Source: Rutidosis leptorrhynchoides (Eukaryota > Streptophyta > Magnoliopsida > Asterales > Asteraceae). Taken from it: a stretch of DNA of 64,000 nt. Position numbers and translations under genes: made by a program. Positions 1 to 12,766 of the stretch are shown one piece after another (position 1 is the stretch's first letter; the number at the start of each line of letters is the position of its first letter). The stretch lies in assembly GCF_046630445.1 (NCBI RefSeq), contig NC_092333.1, positions 181,100,501 to 181,164,500 of the forward strand, in the 5' to 3' direction. Under the pieces are notes generated by a model that ran no database searches, was not told the DNA's origin, and was given only the letters and a program-made list of their open reading frames with translations.

Positions 1-1079
1 TACCCATTTCACCCAAACTAGGTCAACTTTACTCTTTTGACCCATTTCAACACTTAAACTTACAAACTTGGTCAAACTTAACCCATTTACAATTCTTTCA
101 ACATTTAGCAAGTGTTTTAATGCTTAACAACACAATTAACACTTACAAATCTCGTTTCATTTGACCAAAACCCTAGATTGTAGCTATTAGGGTTTCATTA
201 CAACAACATAACCCAAATTCACCCATTTAACCCTCAAATGGATCATACAAGTCTCTAGTAACCAAAACCCTAGCCATTAACCAATTAAGACTCAAAACAT
301 AGAGTTAGAACTTACTGAGACTATCAAAGTGTAGCTAGAGACGCAAGGAACAACTTTAAAACTCGGACTTGGACAAGATTTGGCCTTCTTCCCTTCCAAA
401 ATGAGCTCTCTCACTCTAAAACTCAATTTCTCTCTCTAGATTTGATTTTAATTAAATGAAAATGTGAAGAATGAGTTTTGGATAAGCTTGAACCAGCTTT
501 TGACTCCCAAAACCGGCCACCAAGTGAAAAGACTAACATAACCTTCTTTTAAATTACAAAATAAAAAGGTATGCTGATTCAGGGGTGTGCGCGCCGCGCA
601 CACTATATACGCGCCCCGCGCACCAAGTGTAATTTGTGTGAGCCGCGCACCTATAATGCGCGCCCCGCGCATCAAGTGTAAATTCTGTGAGCCGCGCACA
701 TGAAAGTGCGCCCCACGCACCTAGTGTAATTTTTGACTGGTCACTTTTTCTTCATACGTGCGAGCCTCACACCCTAACAAGCGCGCCTCACACATTCTAG
801 ACTTCGATTTTTGGACATTTTCTTGTACTTTTAACCAATCGAACTTATACTCACAACCTTTATAACCTGTGATAACATAAGAGCTTCAAAATATAGGAAA
901 ACAACACAACTTTCGCGATAAACACTTTAAACTATACATAATTGATCACGGTTAATATTAAACGTTTACAAGGTAAAAATACGCACCTTAAGTCATCCAA
1001 TCACATAAACAACGGAATATAAACGTACTATCGATCAAATATGTACCTTAATTTGATGCATGCGAAAACGGGATGTTAC
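1..1079 (-). repeat. Partial gypsy-type LTR, minus-oriented, cut by window start
   Basis: The stretch ends in GGGATGTTACA, which on the minus strand gives TGTAACATCCC, the usual start of this LTR type. Its order of blocks resembles the LTR at 37529-40171: 'agttagaactta', then a CTCT-rich leader, then a GC-rich cassette, then the terminal TTACA. The similarity is by eye and diverged. A second GGGATGTTACA lies at 1198-1207, so about 128 bp at this end look tandemly duplicated and the exact boundary is uncertain. No coding sequence was recognised. Confidence 0.4.
582..800. repeat. CpG-rich tandem cassette inside the LTR
   Basis: About three copies of a ~49-bp unit begin near 611, 660 and 708 with GCGCCCCRCGCA. 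Each is followed by a 'caagtgtaattt' block and a 'gagccgcgcac' block. The units are rich in CpG and in short palindromes within otherwise AT-rich DNA. A degenerate extension continues to about 800. Function is unknown. Confidence 0.7.
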
Positions 1080-1800
1080 AATATGCACCCATTATCAAGT
1101 ATATATATATATATATATCTATACAATTACGCATAATCTAGCGAGTTACAAACGTACAATGATTAAGTATGTACCTTTCAATATGTACGGGAAAAACGGG
1201 ATGTTACACTTATCAAGTAAACAAAACAATTTACTGCTTTCGAAAAGAAAAGGAAAGATCATGACTAAGGATATAATAATAATAACAACAACAAAAGAAC
1301 AACAAAACTAAATCTCATATAAATTGAGTATGAGGGGATGTATAATATAGACAATCATTCTCATATTTTAGAATAAAGAGAGTTCATTTTCTTTACTCAT
1401 AGTAAAATAACTCAAGAGTAAAAGATGTAATCGATCTCAATGTTCTATGGATAGAGTGATTGCTTGAACTCAGGCCACAAAGTAGGTAAAAAAGGAAAAA
1501 CAACAAAAAAAAAAAAGATGAAAAGGAAAAAAGGAAGAAAAAAAACTTTTTGAAGTTATTAGCTTCTAATTTTATAATTTTATGAAAAAACTCATATCTA
1601 ATTAAAAGTTTTGTTTGTTTAAAAGACCTTTAAACTTTTTGAATGAGGGAAAAAGCTCAAAGTTAACACAACTAGCAGTTGAGAAAAAAAAAACTCTTAG
1701 TTTTTTTTTATCTTTACACTTTATTTTAACAGTTTCAACTACCATGTCAAACACCTAAATACATATAAAAAGCTATCAGTCGCTAGCTATAAGCTATAAG
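1080..1800. other. AT-rich non-coding stretch
   Basis: It contains a short (TA)n run near 1100-1118, the duplicated GGGATGTTACA end at 1198-1207, and A-rich low-complexity sequence at 1490-1700. No ORF of credible length or homology was seen. Confidence 0.6.
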
Positions 1801-1805
1801 CTATC

Positions 1806-4800
1806 TATAACGACCCTCATTTTTCCACTTCTACTTTTACTATTTTGCCCTTAGAATTTTTGTGTGCTCATAAACTTTATTTATCAAAACGTTGACCAAA
1901 TGGTAAACTTTTAGTCGACACTCACGGCTAATTAAAATTTATGTTTTTTCTGTAATATCGTAACTATTAATCTATATGTAATAAATAAAAATGTGACATT
2001 TATATAAAAAATAAAATATTTGGGAACTAAATAAAATGAATACAAGTAATGGACAATAATTAAAAAGATTGAATAATACTTATCCTAAATAAATGAGTTT
2101 ATTTATAATAATAAAAAAAAGTAATATAGAATATGTATATAAATATAAGATCCGAAAAAATAATAATAATACTAACATTAATATATAAAAAGTGGCAGCT
2201 TGTTTTTATAAAAAAATAAAATATAAGACAAATACAATTAAAAGATAAATAATAAGCTAATCCTAATCTAAATCAAATAAGCAAACCTACTCTAATCATA
2301 ACTCATTCATCCTAATCCTAAACTAATCCTTTAAAATGATTTATGAGAAATCCTAATATGATTATGATTCTAAAGCTAGCATTATATAAACACCCATCTA
2401 GCTCTCCACAAATTGCATTACAAATTATTCAACAATCCCACTCTTCTTCTTCTTCTTTTTTTTTTTTTTTTGCTCGGCAAATTCTACAGCTCACCACCAC
2501 CACCTCAAAACAGCCCACATGCTGCTATTTTCTGCAGTTTCATACTCCTTTTGTTGTTGTGTTTTTGGCAGCCTAAAACCGCCACACCTTGCAGCCTTTT
2601 GCTGCTGTAATTCGCCTTCAAACACCACCCTAAGCTACCACCTTTAGGCCACCACTTCCTGCAGTTTTCCTGCTGCTTTCTGCGCAACAAAACCCACCCA
2701 AAAACAACCTAAAACAGTCCACAAGTCGCCCTACTACAGCTCCTGGATTGCTGCTGCTGTCCGCTGTAAACCCGCCACCAAACCGCCACCATCACAGCCC
2801 GTTAGTGCTGCCTTTTTGCAGCCCTCTGTCACCACTCTTCCTGCTATTTTTGCAGCTGTGAAATGCCATAAAACGCCACCCAAAACCGTCCCAAAACAGC
2901 CCCTAAAGGTGCTTTTGTTGCTGTGTTTCTGCGTGAGCAAAACAAGCCCAAGACCCGCTCGTATTGTCACCTTTGCTGCTGCATTTCTTCTCGGTTTTGC
3001 TGCTATTGTTCACGTGATCCACCAACCTCAATCATCACTTTTTCTTGATCTTAAAACACCTATGGTAACCCTAATACTCTAAGATTTGTTATACTATTAC
3101 TTTGATTTAATTTTTAATGTTAAAAGTTATGTAATGTTATAAGAGTTAAGATAATAACATGAATGCAAAAAAAAAAAAAAAAAAGATGAATAACGTAAAT
3201 AAACATGAACATATGAAGATGATAAATAATATGATTATGAATATGATTATGATCATGTTTAATTAATAAGATGATTAATGATAAGATTGTGAGGTTTTGG
3301 AAGATTGATAAAAAGGTGGATAATTGCATATGTATATGTATGTATACGTGTATAATGTACATGTATATATATATGAAATTGAAATTTAATTAAGGTATAT
3401 GTATATATGTATCATGATTAAGTTAAAGTAATATTTATGATTAGTATAATGATTATGATATAATAAAGATAAGAAAGGGTTAGTAAAATAAAAGAGATAA
3501 AATTTGTTTAAACTATTATCTAATAAAGTTATTAATTATAATAAGAGGATAATTATAAAAGTTTAAAAGATAATATTGATTTAAAAACAAATAAAGATAA
3601 TTATGAAAGTGATAATGATAAATACATGAGATAGGATAAAGACTTAGACTTATCTAGGTTATTTAAACTTAATAAAACAAGATTGCTTAAAACATAATGA
3701 TAAATCTAAACTTAAATATACTGAAATAAATAATAAAAGATAATTAGAGTAATAATACTAATATTATAACTTGTAAACCTATCTATATGGTAACACATTG
3801 ATTACACTTAAGTTATATTAACATCTATATACTTAAGTTACTAAGTACATTAATAGTATATTAATGAGTTGTATTTATACACCTATAACGTGAAGGTTAT
3901 AATTAAAAGATAACGTACGATTTATACGAACCTCACCGCTACTTGTGGCCAAGGGTGATCCTTGTTACCTTATGGGAACCGCTTGTGGATTTCGAACGCC
4001 ATGACTTAGATTCTGGTCAAGAATCCTGGGCGCCCGGTAACAACGGACCATTCGAGAGATTTGCATGATAGCAACGAAGTTTGGGCAAGATTGTACAACA
4101 TCTTTGTAAAAAATTATAACCCGAACTTCTTTAAACTAGAAACTTACTATAAGTGGAAGCTTTCCATAAATAGTAGGTTTCCAAAAGTAAAAACTTTTGA
4201 GAAATAGGAATTTTTCTCGAAAACCGTCACTGTTATTATAGTTTGGTATATTAATAAACTAACTTTATGTCTGTTAGACATTAACTAATTAAACGTTATA
4301 TCTCTAGGTTGAGATCTCCGATTATACTCCGTTCATACTTCCTTGCGTGGAATTACTTACTTGCTACTAAGGTGAATTTCATAGTCCCTCTTTCTACTAT
4401 TTATTAACTGTTTTACAACTTTTGGGGTGAGACACATACTTGCTTTTAAATGATTTACAATTTAGACACAAGTACCTAAACTATTTGATATGCAATTCCG
4501 TGAGACTTTTGTTAAACATGTATTTATTGTTACATGAAAATCCCCGCCATAATATCGTTAATTGCTGGAATTGGAATTTTGCAAGCTTAATTATTGTGAG
4601 TAGGCCTATTGAGAGTGACGTCTCTACCCATTGGCGTGATCGTCAAGGGGGTACATAATAATGATTGCCGACACCCGTACAGTGTCAGGGGTTAATGTTT
4701 AGTTCGATATTATAACTCATGACATATTGAATATTTTGATATTTTGAATTAAATCTTGTGGTCTAAAACTTATTATGATTGTTAAACCTATGATGTTCAC

Positions 4801-5071
4801 TCAACCATTGTGTTGACATTTTAAGCATGTTTGTCTCAGGTGAAGATTAGCTTATGTACTGTCATATGATGCTTAGCTAGCTGTTGCATTGGAGTCCACA
4901 TATTTAGAACTTATCAATTGTTATTTACACATGTAAAACATTATTATGTTTCCGCTGCAAATCAAATATTGTTTTAATAAAACGTATCATTTAGAGTCGT
5001 TCTCGCTTTACATACTTGTGTTGTGATATTGAAATGTCATATTTACCCCGTACCTATTTGGGGGTATGACA
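1806..5071 (+). mobile_element. Solo LTR of a Ty3-gypsy element (3.27 kb)
   Basis: The block starts TATAACGACCC, probably an aged TGTAACGACCC, and ends GGGGGTATGACA. It is flanked by a 5-bp direct repeat CTATC at 1801-1805 and 5072-5076. No PBS, gag or pol is present between these ends, as expected after LTR-LTR recombination. The 3' half shares ordered motifs with the 43137 gypsy LTR: 'gtggccaag', 'aatgatttacaa' followed by 'tagacacaagta', 'aaatcttgtggtcta' and 'ttggagtcca'. Length is also close (3266 versus 3253 bp). A Gln/Ala-codon-like CTG/GCAG-rich patch at about 2430-3010 gives spurious ORFs. Confidence 0.75.
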
Positions 5072-5076
5072 CTATC

Positions 5077-5375
5077 AGCTAACAATTATAAGTTATTAGC
5101 TAACAAATACAACTCATCACCTAGTTTTGTCAAATATATCCTAAATGAGACGGGTAGATCTTTTGAAATAAACTAATCATGTACCTTTATATAGTATATA
5201 AGTATAAGTATATTGTTAGTGATAATTTGGTTCATATTTTTTTATAATTTCACTTTTTATCATGTATTAACTACTTATATTCTATAAGTAAATGTATAAC
5301 AAAGGTAACCGTTTTATCAAGGATCTCAATTCAGTGTGCATTAATGTCCGTTCGGTTTCAACCGTATGTGATGAC
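5077..5375. other. AT-rich flank between solo LTR and copia insertion
   Basis: No gene was recognised. Its right end joins in frame to the sequence right of the copia element once that insertion and one TSD copy are removed (see 13671-14309). Confidence 0.5.
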
Positions 5376-5380
5376 GTGGT

Positions 5381-6167
5381 TGATGGAAAATCGTGTATAC
5401 TTTTAACAATTCAGATTAACGCAGCGGATAATTAAAATAATAATCTTTTATTATTTTATGAATAAAAATTACAAGATTAAATAACCACTTATTTAAAAAC
5501 ATGCACACGATTAATTTATCCCATAGATCCAGTTACACCATAATAATTGTCATGAATATAAAATAAAAGAGGAGTAAACGGTATACCTTTCTTCAAGAAA
5601 CTGATGAACGGAGAGAAACCTACGATCAAAGGATATGACCGACTCTTTGGGTAGTCCACTACACTTTCAAGCGACACCAATGGATGCTAGTCCAAACCCA
5701 AGTAATTTATTAATATAATCTAGTTATATTAATAAATGAATAATAATACTCCGTAGATAGCTTCGATTTGAAAACGAAACCAAACGTAAATAAGAGGCTT
5801 GGTATTCGTGCGTAATGAAACAAACTTTTGGGGTTTTTTTCTTTTGTGTGTTTCGTACAGCGTAAACAAATAAAGGGGTTTTTGGGTTTTTATTTTTTTT
5901 GTGACTCTTAACTAACCTCAAGCCAAAAACAATATATATATATATAAATATGTGAGCCGACCTCTTGAGTCTCGGTTGAAAAAAACGCGTACGAATTATG
6001 ATCCAAAATAGTTTCCAATTATATTCCTTTTATTCTACTTGGCCATGAAGTAAATCTCATGTACGGAGTATTTGACAAACATAATTAATTTATTAAACAG
6101 TTAATTAATTAAACAATTAATTAATTCTAACAAATTAAATTGTCGCGTTACTTGAATAATATATATA

Positions 6168-6253
<86 letters not shown>

Positions 6254-6347
6254 CATTTGACGTCTAGGTGTATATATGTGTGACCCCGAAGGCTCAAATG
6301 AATTTAGCCATATAATTATATGTTGTACCTTGCACACAAATCCTACA
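5381..6347 (-). repeat. 3' LTR of the copia element
   Basis: It begins TGATGG, ends CCTACA on the plus strand, and is adjacent to the GTGGT TSD. It matches 12767-13665 over nearly all its length and carries the expanded (AT)n run at 6172-6250. Confidence 0.88.
6172..6250. repeat. (AT)n microsatellite inside the copia 3' LTR
   Basis: About 79 bp of AT dinucleotides. The same position in the sister LTR (about 13554-13569) has under 20 bp, so the arrays changed length after insertion. Confidence 0.95.
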
Positions 6348-7184
6348 GACTCCCACTTGTGCATGGGACAACACCAAGTAACTATACAAACAATGGATAC
6401 CGTCTAGCAACAGGCCATTGCCCCTAAATTCACATGATGGTAGTTTCTCGGAACTGCTTAAGTGTTAAATGTCATTTGTCCCTTTGTTTCAGATACTTTA
6501 GTTAAACTTGAGATATGGATCATCGATCATTCTTATTTGTTTAACAATTTTATTTCTCGATCTTAGAACTGAATTAGATCACCAAATAAATTAAGTATCA
6601 TCTTAATTACATCTGGGTGCGGCCACACAAATATCTTATTCATTCATCGAGGAGCTCAAAAGTATCTAACTCCAAACATTTTGAAGGAATAAATCCTATT
6701 TTGCATACACGTGTCTCTCACGAGCTTTACATTATACCCAATAATGGCCTTTATTACAGCCTTATTCAGGACAGCGTTTAACCATATCAAAGTACAATGT
6801 TTCACACATCAAAACGGGCGTGCATCTCAAGTCTAAGGACATAAAGACATAATCACTAAAAGATTCACTACTGACAACGATCCATGTAGTGACATCTCGG
6901 ATGGGTCATTCCAATATTCATCATCAATGAATACATATGAATTTTGGTCTCTACAAGTTAACTATTTATCATCAATAAATATAACCAAACATTCATATTA
7001 ATCTTAATTCATGTTATTCCCATAACATGACCGATTATGGAGATTTTGAATAATCAACAACTATTCATGGATTAAACATGCTAATATAGAACACAATGAT
7101 ATAAATGAAAACGATCATACCAACTATATATCAATTCATTAAGATAAAACTGCTTTAATGTTCCAAAAATATCCAAATACTAAA

Positions 7185-9852
7185 TTACAAATTAAAAAGA
7201 TAAGCAGCATAACGAAGTCCAATACTACTAGCATGATCATCATGCTTGTTATGTGTCATGGGCTTCGTGAACGGGTCAGCCACATTATCATCTGTATGAA
7301 CCTTAAGAATACTAATATCATTCCTCTCAACGACTTCTTGAATGTAGTCAAACTTTCAAAGAATGTGTCTGCTACCCTTACGTACACGTGATTCTTTCGC
7401 AAGTATAATAGCACTTGAATTATCACAGTACATTTCCATAGGGGATTCAATGCTGGGAACTACTCCGAGTTCAGCAATAAACTTCCGAATCCAAATAGCT
7501 TGCTGTGCAGCTTCTGAGGCAGCAATGTATTCTACTTCCGTTGTAGACTGTGCAACTGTGCTCTGCTTCGAGCTCTTCCAATCAACTGCTCCGCCATTCA
7601 TGACAAAGACACATCCTGACTGGGATCGAGAATCATCTCGATCAGTTTGAAAACTAGCATCTGTATAGCACTTAATACTCAGCTCTTCTTTCAAACCACC
7701 GTAAACCAAGAACATATCTTTAGTTCTCCGCAAATACTTAAGAATGTTCTTAACAGCTATCCAATAACATATCTTTAGTTCTTCGCAAATACTTAAGAAT
7801 GTTCTTAACAGCCATCCAATGTTCTTCACCTGGATTCTGTTGATAGCGACTCGTCAAACTCAAAGCTAATGAGACATCAGGTCTAGTACATAACATGGCA
7901 TACATGATGGATCCTATAGCCGAAGCATACGGGATACCTTTCATTCGTCTTATCTCATCAGGTGTGATAGGACTTTGAGACTTGCTCAAGATTACACCCT
8001 TTTGCACGGGCAATGCTCCACGCTTAGAGTTCTGCATGCTAAATCTATGCAAGATTTTATCAATGTATGTACTTTGACTCAAACCAATAAGCCTTTTGGA
8101 TCTATTTCTATAGATCCCGATTCCAAGAATATATTTAGCTTCTCCAAGATCCTTCATGGAAAAACATTTACTAAGCCAAGACTTTACATCTTGCAAAGTT
8201 AGAATGTCATTTCCAATAAGTAGTATGTCATCAACATACAAGATCAAGAAGACTACTTTACTCCCACTACCTCTAATGTAAACACAGGGCTCATCTCCAT
8301 TTTGAGAAAAACCAAACTCTTTAATTTTCTCATCAAACTTGAGATTCCAGCTCCTGGATGCTTGCTTCAATCCATAAATGGATTTTAGAAGCTTGCATAC
8401 TTTATTAGGATGATTAGGATTCACAAACCCTTCCGGCTGAACCATATATACGTCCTCGCTTAGGTCACCATTTAGGAAAGCGGTTTTGACATCCATTTAC
8501 CATATTTCATAATCATGAAAAGCAACTATGGCAATAAGTATCCTAATTGATTTAATGCTCGCGACTGGTGAAAAAGTTTCCTCATAATCAATTCCTTGAG
8601 TTTGAGTATAACCTTTTGCTACCAACCGAGCCTTAAAAGTGTTTACATTACCGTCCATGTCAGCCTTCTTCTTGAAGACCCATTTACACACCACTGTCCT
8701 GCAATTGGGTGGAAGATCAATCAAGTCCTATACTTGATTATCTTTCATGGACTGCATCTCTGCCTTCATAGCATCTTGCCATTTTTCAGATTCTGGATCT
8801 GATATGGCCTCACCATAGCTAGAGGGTTCATTATAATCCCCTAGATGAGGTTCATCTGAATTAATCAGAAGATTTAGCCTCTCTGGTCGATGAGGAGTTC
8901 TACTAGATCTACGAATTACAGGTGCAACACGTTCTGGATCACCAACAGTGTGTTCAGCTTCAACGTGCGGTTGGCTAGTGCCTTCAGAAGGTATGTCACT
9001 TTGTGATTCTTGAATTTCTTCAAAATCTACTTTACTCCCACTGACTTCTTGTAAGAGAAGATCTCTTTCAAAGAATTCAGCAAACCGAGCAGTAAACACT
9101 TTGTTTTCAGCTTGGTAGTAAAAGTAGTAACCCATTGTTTCCTTTGGGTATCCCACAAAGTGATATGTGATACCTATGGGTTCTAACTTGTTTGAAGTGT
9201 CACGTTTCACATACGCTTCACAACCCCAGACTTTCAAATAAGACAACTTGGGACTCTTCCCATGCCATAGCTCATATGGTGTCTTTTCTACCTTCTTGGT
9301 TGTAACCATATTGAGTATGCGTGTAGCAGACTCTAATGCATAACCCCAAAAAGACATTGGTAGAGTAGTTAAACTCATCATAGATCGAACCATATCAAGT
9401 AAAGTTCGATTTCTCCGTTCAGACACACCATTGTGTTGTGGTGTGTAAGGTGGAGTGAACTGTGAGATGATCCCACAATTCTTCAGGTGGTCCAAAAAAT
9501 CTTGACTCATGTATTCCCCTCCTCTATCAGAGAGAAGGGCTTTAATGGTCTTTCCAAGTTGATTTTCTACTTCATTTTGGAAGATTTTGAACGTTTCAAA
9601 AACTTCATGTTTATGTTTCAGCAAGTAAACATAACCATATCTACTATAATCATCAGTAAATGTAACGAAGTATGATTCACCATGTCTAGACATAGTTCTA
9701 AAAGGGCCACATACATCAGTATGTATTAGTCTTAAAAGATCTTTAGCTCTTTCACCTAAACCGGAGAAAGGAGCCTTTGTCATCTTTCCACATAAACATG
9801 ACTTGCACACATTAAATGACTCAGAGCCAGTTGATTCCAAAAGCCCATCAGA
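7185..9852 (-). pseudogene. Copia pol: integrase, RT and RNase H, broken
   Basis: This continues the frame of the gag-protease ORF after the stop at 9853-9855. The integrase core shows HTDVCGP, LSDRGGEY and the NGVSERRNRTLLD glutamate at 8728-9840. The RT starts with KWVFKKKADMDG and KARLVAKGYTQ at 8497-8724. It continues with [12 protein letters not shown] and the catalytic YVDD in [14 protein letters not shown], within 7750-8496. RNase H at about 7356-7700 has CYTDASFQTD, STTEVEYIAASEA and CDNSSAI. Breaks are in-frame stops at 8728-8730 (TAG), 8497-8499 (TAA) and 7356-7358 (TGA), plus a frameshift caused by a 55-bp tandem duplication at 7711-7820. The reading frame finishes at a TAA at 7185-7187. 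Most stops look like single C/G-to-T/A changes (inference). Confidence 0.93.
7711..7820 (-). repeat. 55-bp tandem duplication in RNase H region
   Basis: The block starting 'aacatatctttagtt' at 7711 recurs at 7766 with only a few mismatches. A 55-bp period is not a multiple of three, so it shifts the pol frame and makes two overlapping ORFs encode the same peptide segment. Confidence 0.9.
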
Positions 9853-11229
9853 TTAGAGTTTTGAAATGCGTTGTTTGTTTATATGACCAAGACGACAATG
9901 CCATAGATAGGTATTATTCAAGTCTTGCTTGATTCGTTTGACAGTACAGGTATATACAGAATTATTATTTGAAATCACACCATGCATATCAATTTCAAAA
10001 ATACCATCACGTGGATAAGCATTAAAATAAAAGATATTATCCTTAGAAACTGAAATACCAAAGTGCATAAATGTAAGTTCAAAACCAATATCTTTCAAAA
10101 GAGAAACTGAAACTACGTTGCTCGTAATACTAGGAGCATAATGACATTGTTCCAACAAAACAATAAGACCACTAGGCAGAATAAGCTCATAGGTGCCAAT
10201 AGCTTCAACAGCAGCTCGATCCCCATTGCCCACTCTTAAATCCAGTGTGCCTTTCTTCAGTCTCTTACTTCTTCTCATTTCCTGCATATTGTTACAGATG
10301 TGAGTACCACTACCAGTATCAAAAATCCAGGAATCACTAGAAAAAGTATATAACTGTATATGAAATATACCTGATTTGCTGGCTTCGCCAGCTTTGCCTT
10401 TTCTCAACTCAGATAGGTAGGAGCGACAGTTCCTCCTCCAGTGGCCAACTTTTCCACAGTGGAAACATTCGGCGTCTTTCGCTGGATTTTCTTTCTTGGG
10501 AGGTGGTAGAATCTTCTTCTTAGCAATTGACTTTCCTTTTCCTTTTCCCCAAGTTTTCGGCTTATTCTTTTTCACCTTACCATCCCTAATCATCAGGACA
10601 CCCGGATTGGAAACCTTAGATGGAATATTCTGTTCAGCAGTTTTGAGCATCGAGTGCACCTCTGCCAGAGATTTCTCCCAACCTTGCATATTGTAATTCA
10701 TTACAAATTGGTGATACGATTTTGGTAGTGAAGCCAAAACCGTGTTCACAGCCAAGTTAGGCGGCAAGGTAGTTCCAAGTTTTTCCAATCGGTCAATGTA
10801 GCTTTTCATTTTCAAGACATGAGAGCTCACTGATTGACCCTCCTCCATTTTGCATGTTTGAAGAAGCTTATAAGTTTCATATAACTCTTGACTAGCTTGT
10901 TTCTGAAACATATTTTTCAGCTCAGTCATCATATCATATGCTGTACGATCTTCCATTTCCTTTTGGAGATCAGAAGTCATACTAGCAAGCATGATTAAAG
11001 CTATCTTCTCTTGCTCATCAAACAACTTCTGATAAGCATTCTTTTGAGCAGCAGTAGCTGTCTCAGGAGGAGCTTCGGGTAAGGGTTCTTCAATTTTGTT
11101 CAACTTCCCTTCATATTTGAGAACGATTCTCAAGTTGCGGTACCAGTCTAGGAAGTTTGAACCATTGAGTTTCTCCTTCTCCAACAAAGAACGGAGAGTG
11201 TTTTGGTTTACGTTTTGATTGTTTGACAT
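9853..11229 (-). CDS. Copia gag-protease polyprotein (458 aa, prematurely stopped)
   Basis: Residues 1 to about 230 are a gag capsid region with the usual start (EKEKLNGSNFLDWYRNLR). A zinc knuckle CFHCGKVGHWRRNC follows at about residue 260, then an aspartic protease active site IFDTGSGTHICN near residue 310. A GAG-pre-integrase motif WHCRLGHINKQR ends the ORF. The start ATG at 11227-11229 is the first in frame. The TAA at 9853-9855 lies where the normal polyprotein continues into integrase, so this copy should make only a truncated gag-protease. The cellular role in an intact element is virus-like particle assembly in the cytoplasm. Confidence 0.9.
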   Translation of the reverse strand: MSNNQNVNQNTLRSLLEKEKLNGSNFLDWYRNLRIVLKYEGKLNKIEEPLPEAPPETATAAQKNAYQKLFDEQEKIALIMLASMTSDLQKEMEDRTAYDMMTELKNMFQKQASQELYETYKLLQTCKMEEGQSVSSHVLKMKSYIDRLEKLGTTLPPNLAVNTVLASLPKSYHQFVMNYNMQGWEKSLAEVHSMLKTAEQNIPSKVSNPGVLMIRDGKVKKNKPKTWGKGKGKSIAKKKILPPPKKENPAKDAECFHCGKVGHWRRNCRSYLSELRKGKAGEASKSGIFHIQLYTFSSDSWIFDTGSGTHICNNMQEMRRSKRLKKGTLDLRVGNGDRAAVEAIGTYELILPSGLIVLLEQCHYAPSITSNVVSVSLLKDIGFELTFMHFGISVSKDNIFYFNAYPRDGIFEIDMHGVISNNNSVYTCTVKRIKQDLNNTYLWHCRLGHINKQRISKL

Positions 11230-12766
11230 CTACAAAAGAACAAGATTCAATTTAGTATTTTCGATATAAAACTTTAATAAATTAACTACCCAAGTTTTTA
11301 TATATTTAAAAACAATTAATTTACGAAAGTCTAAGATCCACATAGAGGTTCCATAGCCACATCTGTTGAACAGCTAGCAGTTATGGAGTCTATTGGTAGG
11401 TAGCGGGTACCAATTGCATTACAAGTGCAACTCTTAGATCTTTATGGGACCTTGAGATATGTGTAGTCCAACAAACCACTATTATCTACTGGCATGTTTG
11501 TCCCATCCTTGCCTCGAACTCAGGTCTCACCGTGAATACTATTAAGTCGTCCAATTTGGAAACAATGGAAATTCAGCCTAGTCTCACTCGTAATTGAAAA
11601 TCTACCTCATGGCTATAATTCGATTAGGTCTCACCGTAATCAAAAAATAACGATGAGTGTTTGCAAGCTCATTGGATGGCAAAACTTAAATTTGACGGGT
11701 ATATTGAAAAAGTTTATGTTAACGAATAATGCATGCACACAAGATTCGTTACACTAATTGTTAAAAATATTTTAACCAATTATATATGTCGATAGTGTTT
11801 GTGTGTCTAATTTGTTATTTTATCTAAAAAATTAACAAATACACAAATGTGTATCGTTTTAAAACAATTTTAAAAGATGTCAATCATATATATTATTTGA
11901 GTTTCAAAAAATATTTAACTTTAAACTCGTTAGAGTTTAACATTTAAAATCATCAATTTTAATCTTTGAAACTCGTTACCGATTTTATTTGATGTTTTCA
12001 TCAAAAACAATTTGCATATATTATAATCAGCAATTAAATATAAAATGCAATAAATAAAACACAACCATGCATCACACACATACATAGCCTAGCCCAAAAT
12101 ATCCTATGCTTGATCCCATGAGCCGTCATGAGATCAAGAGGTCAAACTAAGGACAACCCATAGCTCCCACTTGATTCAAGATCCAAGTGAAAACTTGTCG
12201 AACACCATCGTTGTTAACTTGACCTGTTCGCCATCATCTAAGTCAAGCTCCAAGTTGCATCTTTATCTTCAATCTTCATCTTATTACATTTATTTAAAAT
12301 TCAAAATACGACTAGTCTAGTACATTTACAAATTGAAATAAGCCTAAATACAATACTATGAAATTAAAAATAAACAAAATACAACTTTGGCTTCTATGGC
12401 CTCCAATTAAATCAAAAACAACATGGCATAAAATTGCCGTAACCAACAATCACAACAAACACACATTGGTCGGGGCATTAAGGGATATGTATGCAATCAT
12501 AATTTAATAACAACATTATTAAACCTATATATGGCTTGTCCATGGTTACAATGCATGTGTATAACCATGGAATAAAATAAATATTAAATAACCAACAATT
12601 ATCCAAGCCACAACTTTCTAAATTCAAAATTTAAATAGTGAATTTCTTCATATCTTATTTGTGCGTCATGAGGTAATCAACTAAGTTGACTTTCAAAACC
12701 ATAAGGGTTTTGACTTTTACCAATTCACCGCAAAGCTAGATCTAAAAAAAAATCACGCGACAATTA
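11230..12766 (-). other. Untranslated leader of the copia element
   Basis: About 1.5 kb of AT-rich DNA between the 5' LTR and gag. No coding region is recognised. The part nearest the LTR, expected to hold the primer-binding site, has no clear match to the common TGGTATCAGAGC. Confidence 0.6.

Noticed and set aside
2343-3082. Several small ORFs in the CTG/GCAG-rich patch
   Set aside because: All three frames give low-complexity peptides, and the region is inside a solo LTR.
1740-5140. Palindromic 'agctataagct' flanks around the solo LTR as a MITE
   Set aside because: The flanks look partly palindromic, but matching terminal repeats and a TSD could not be established.
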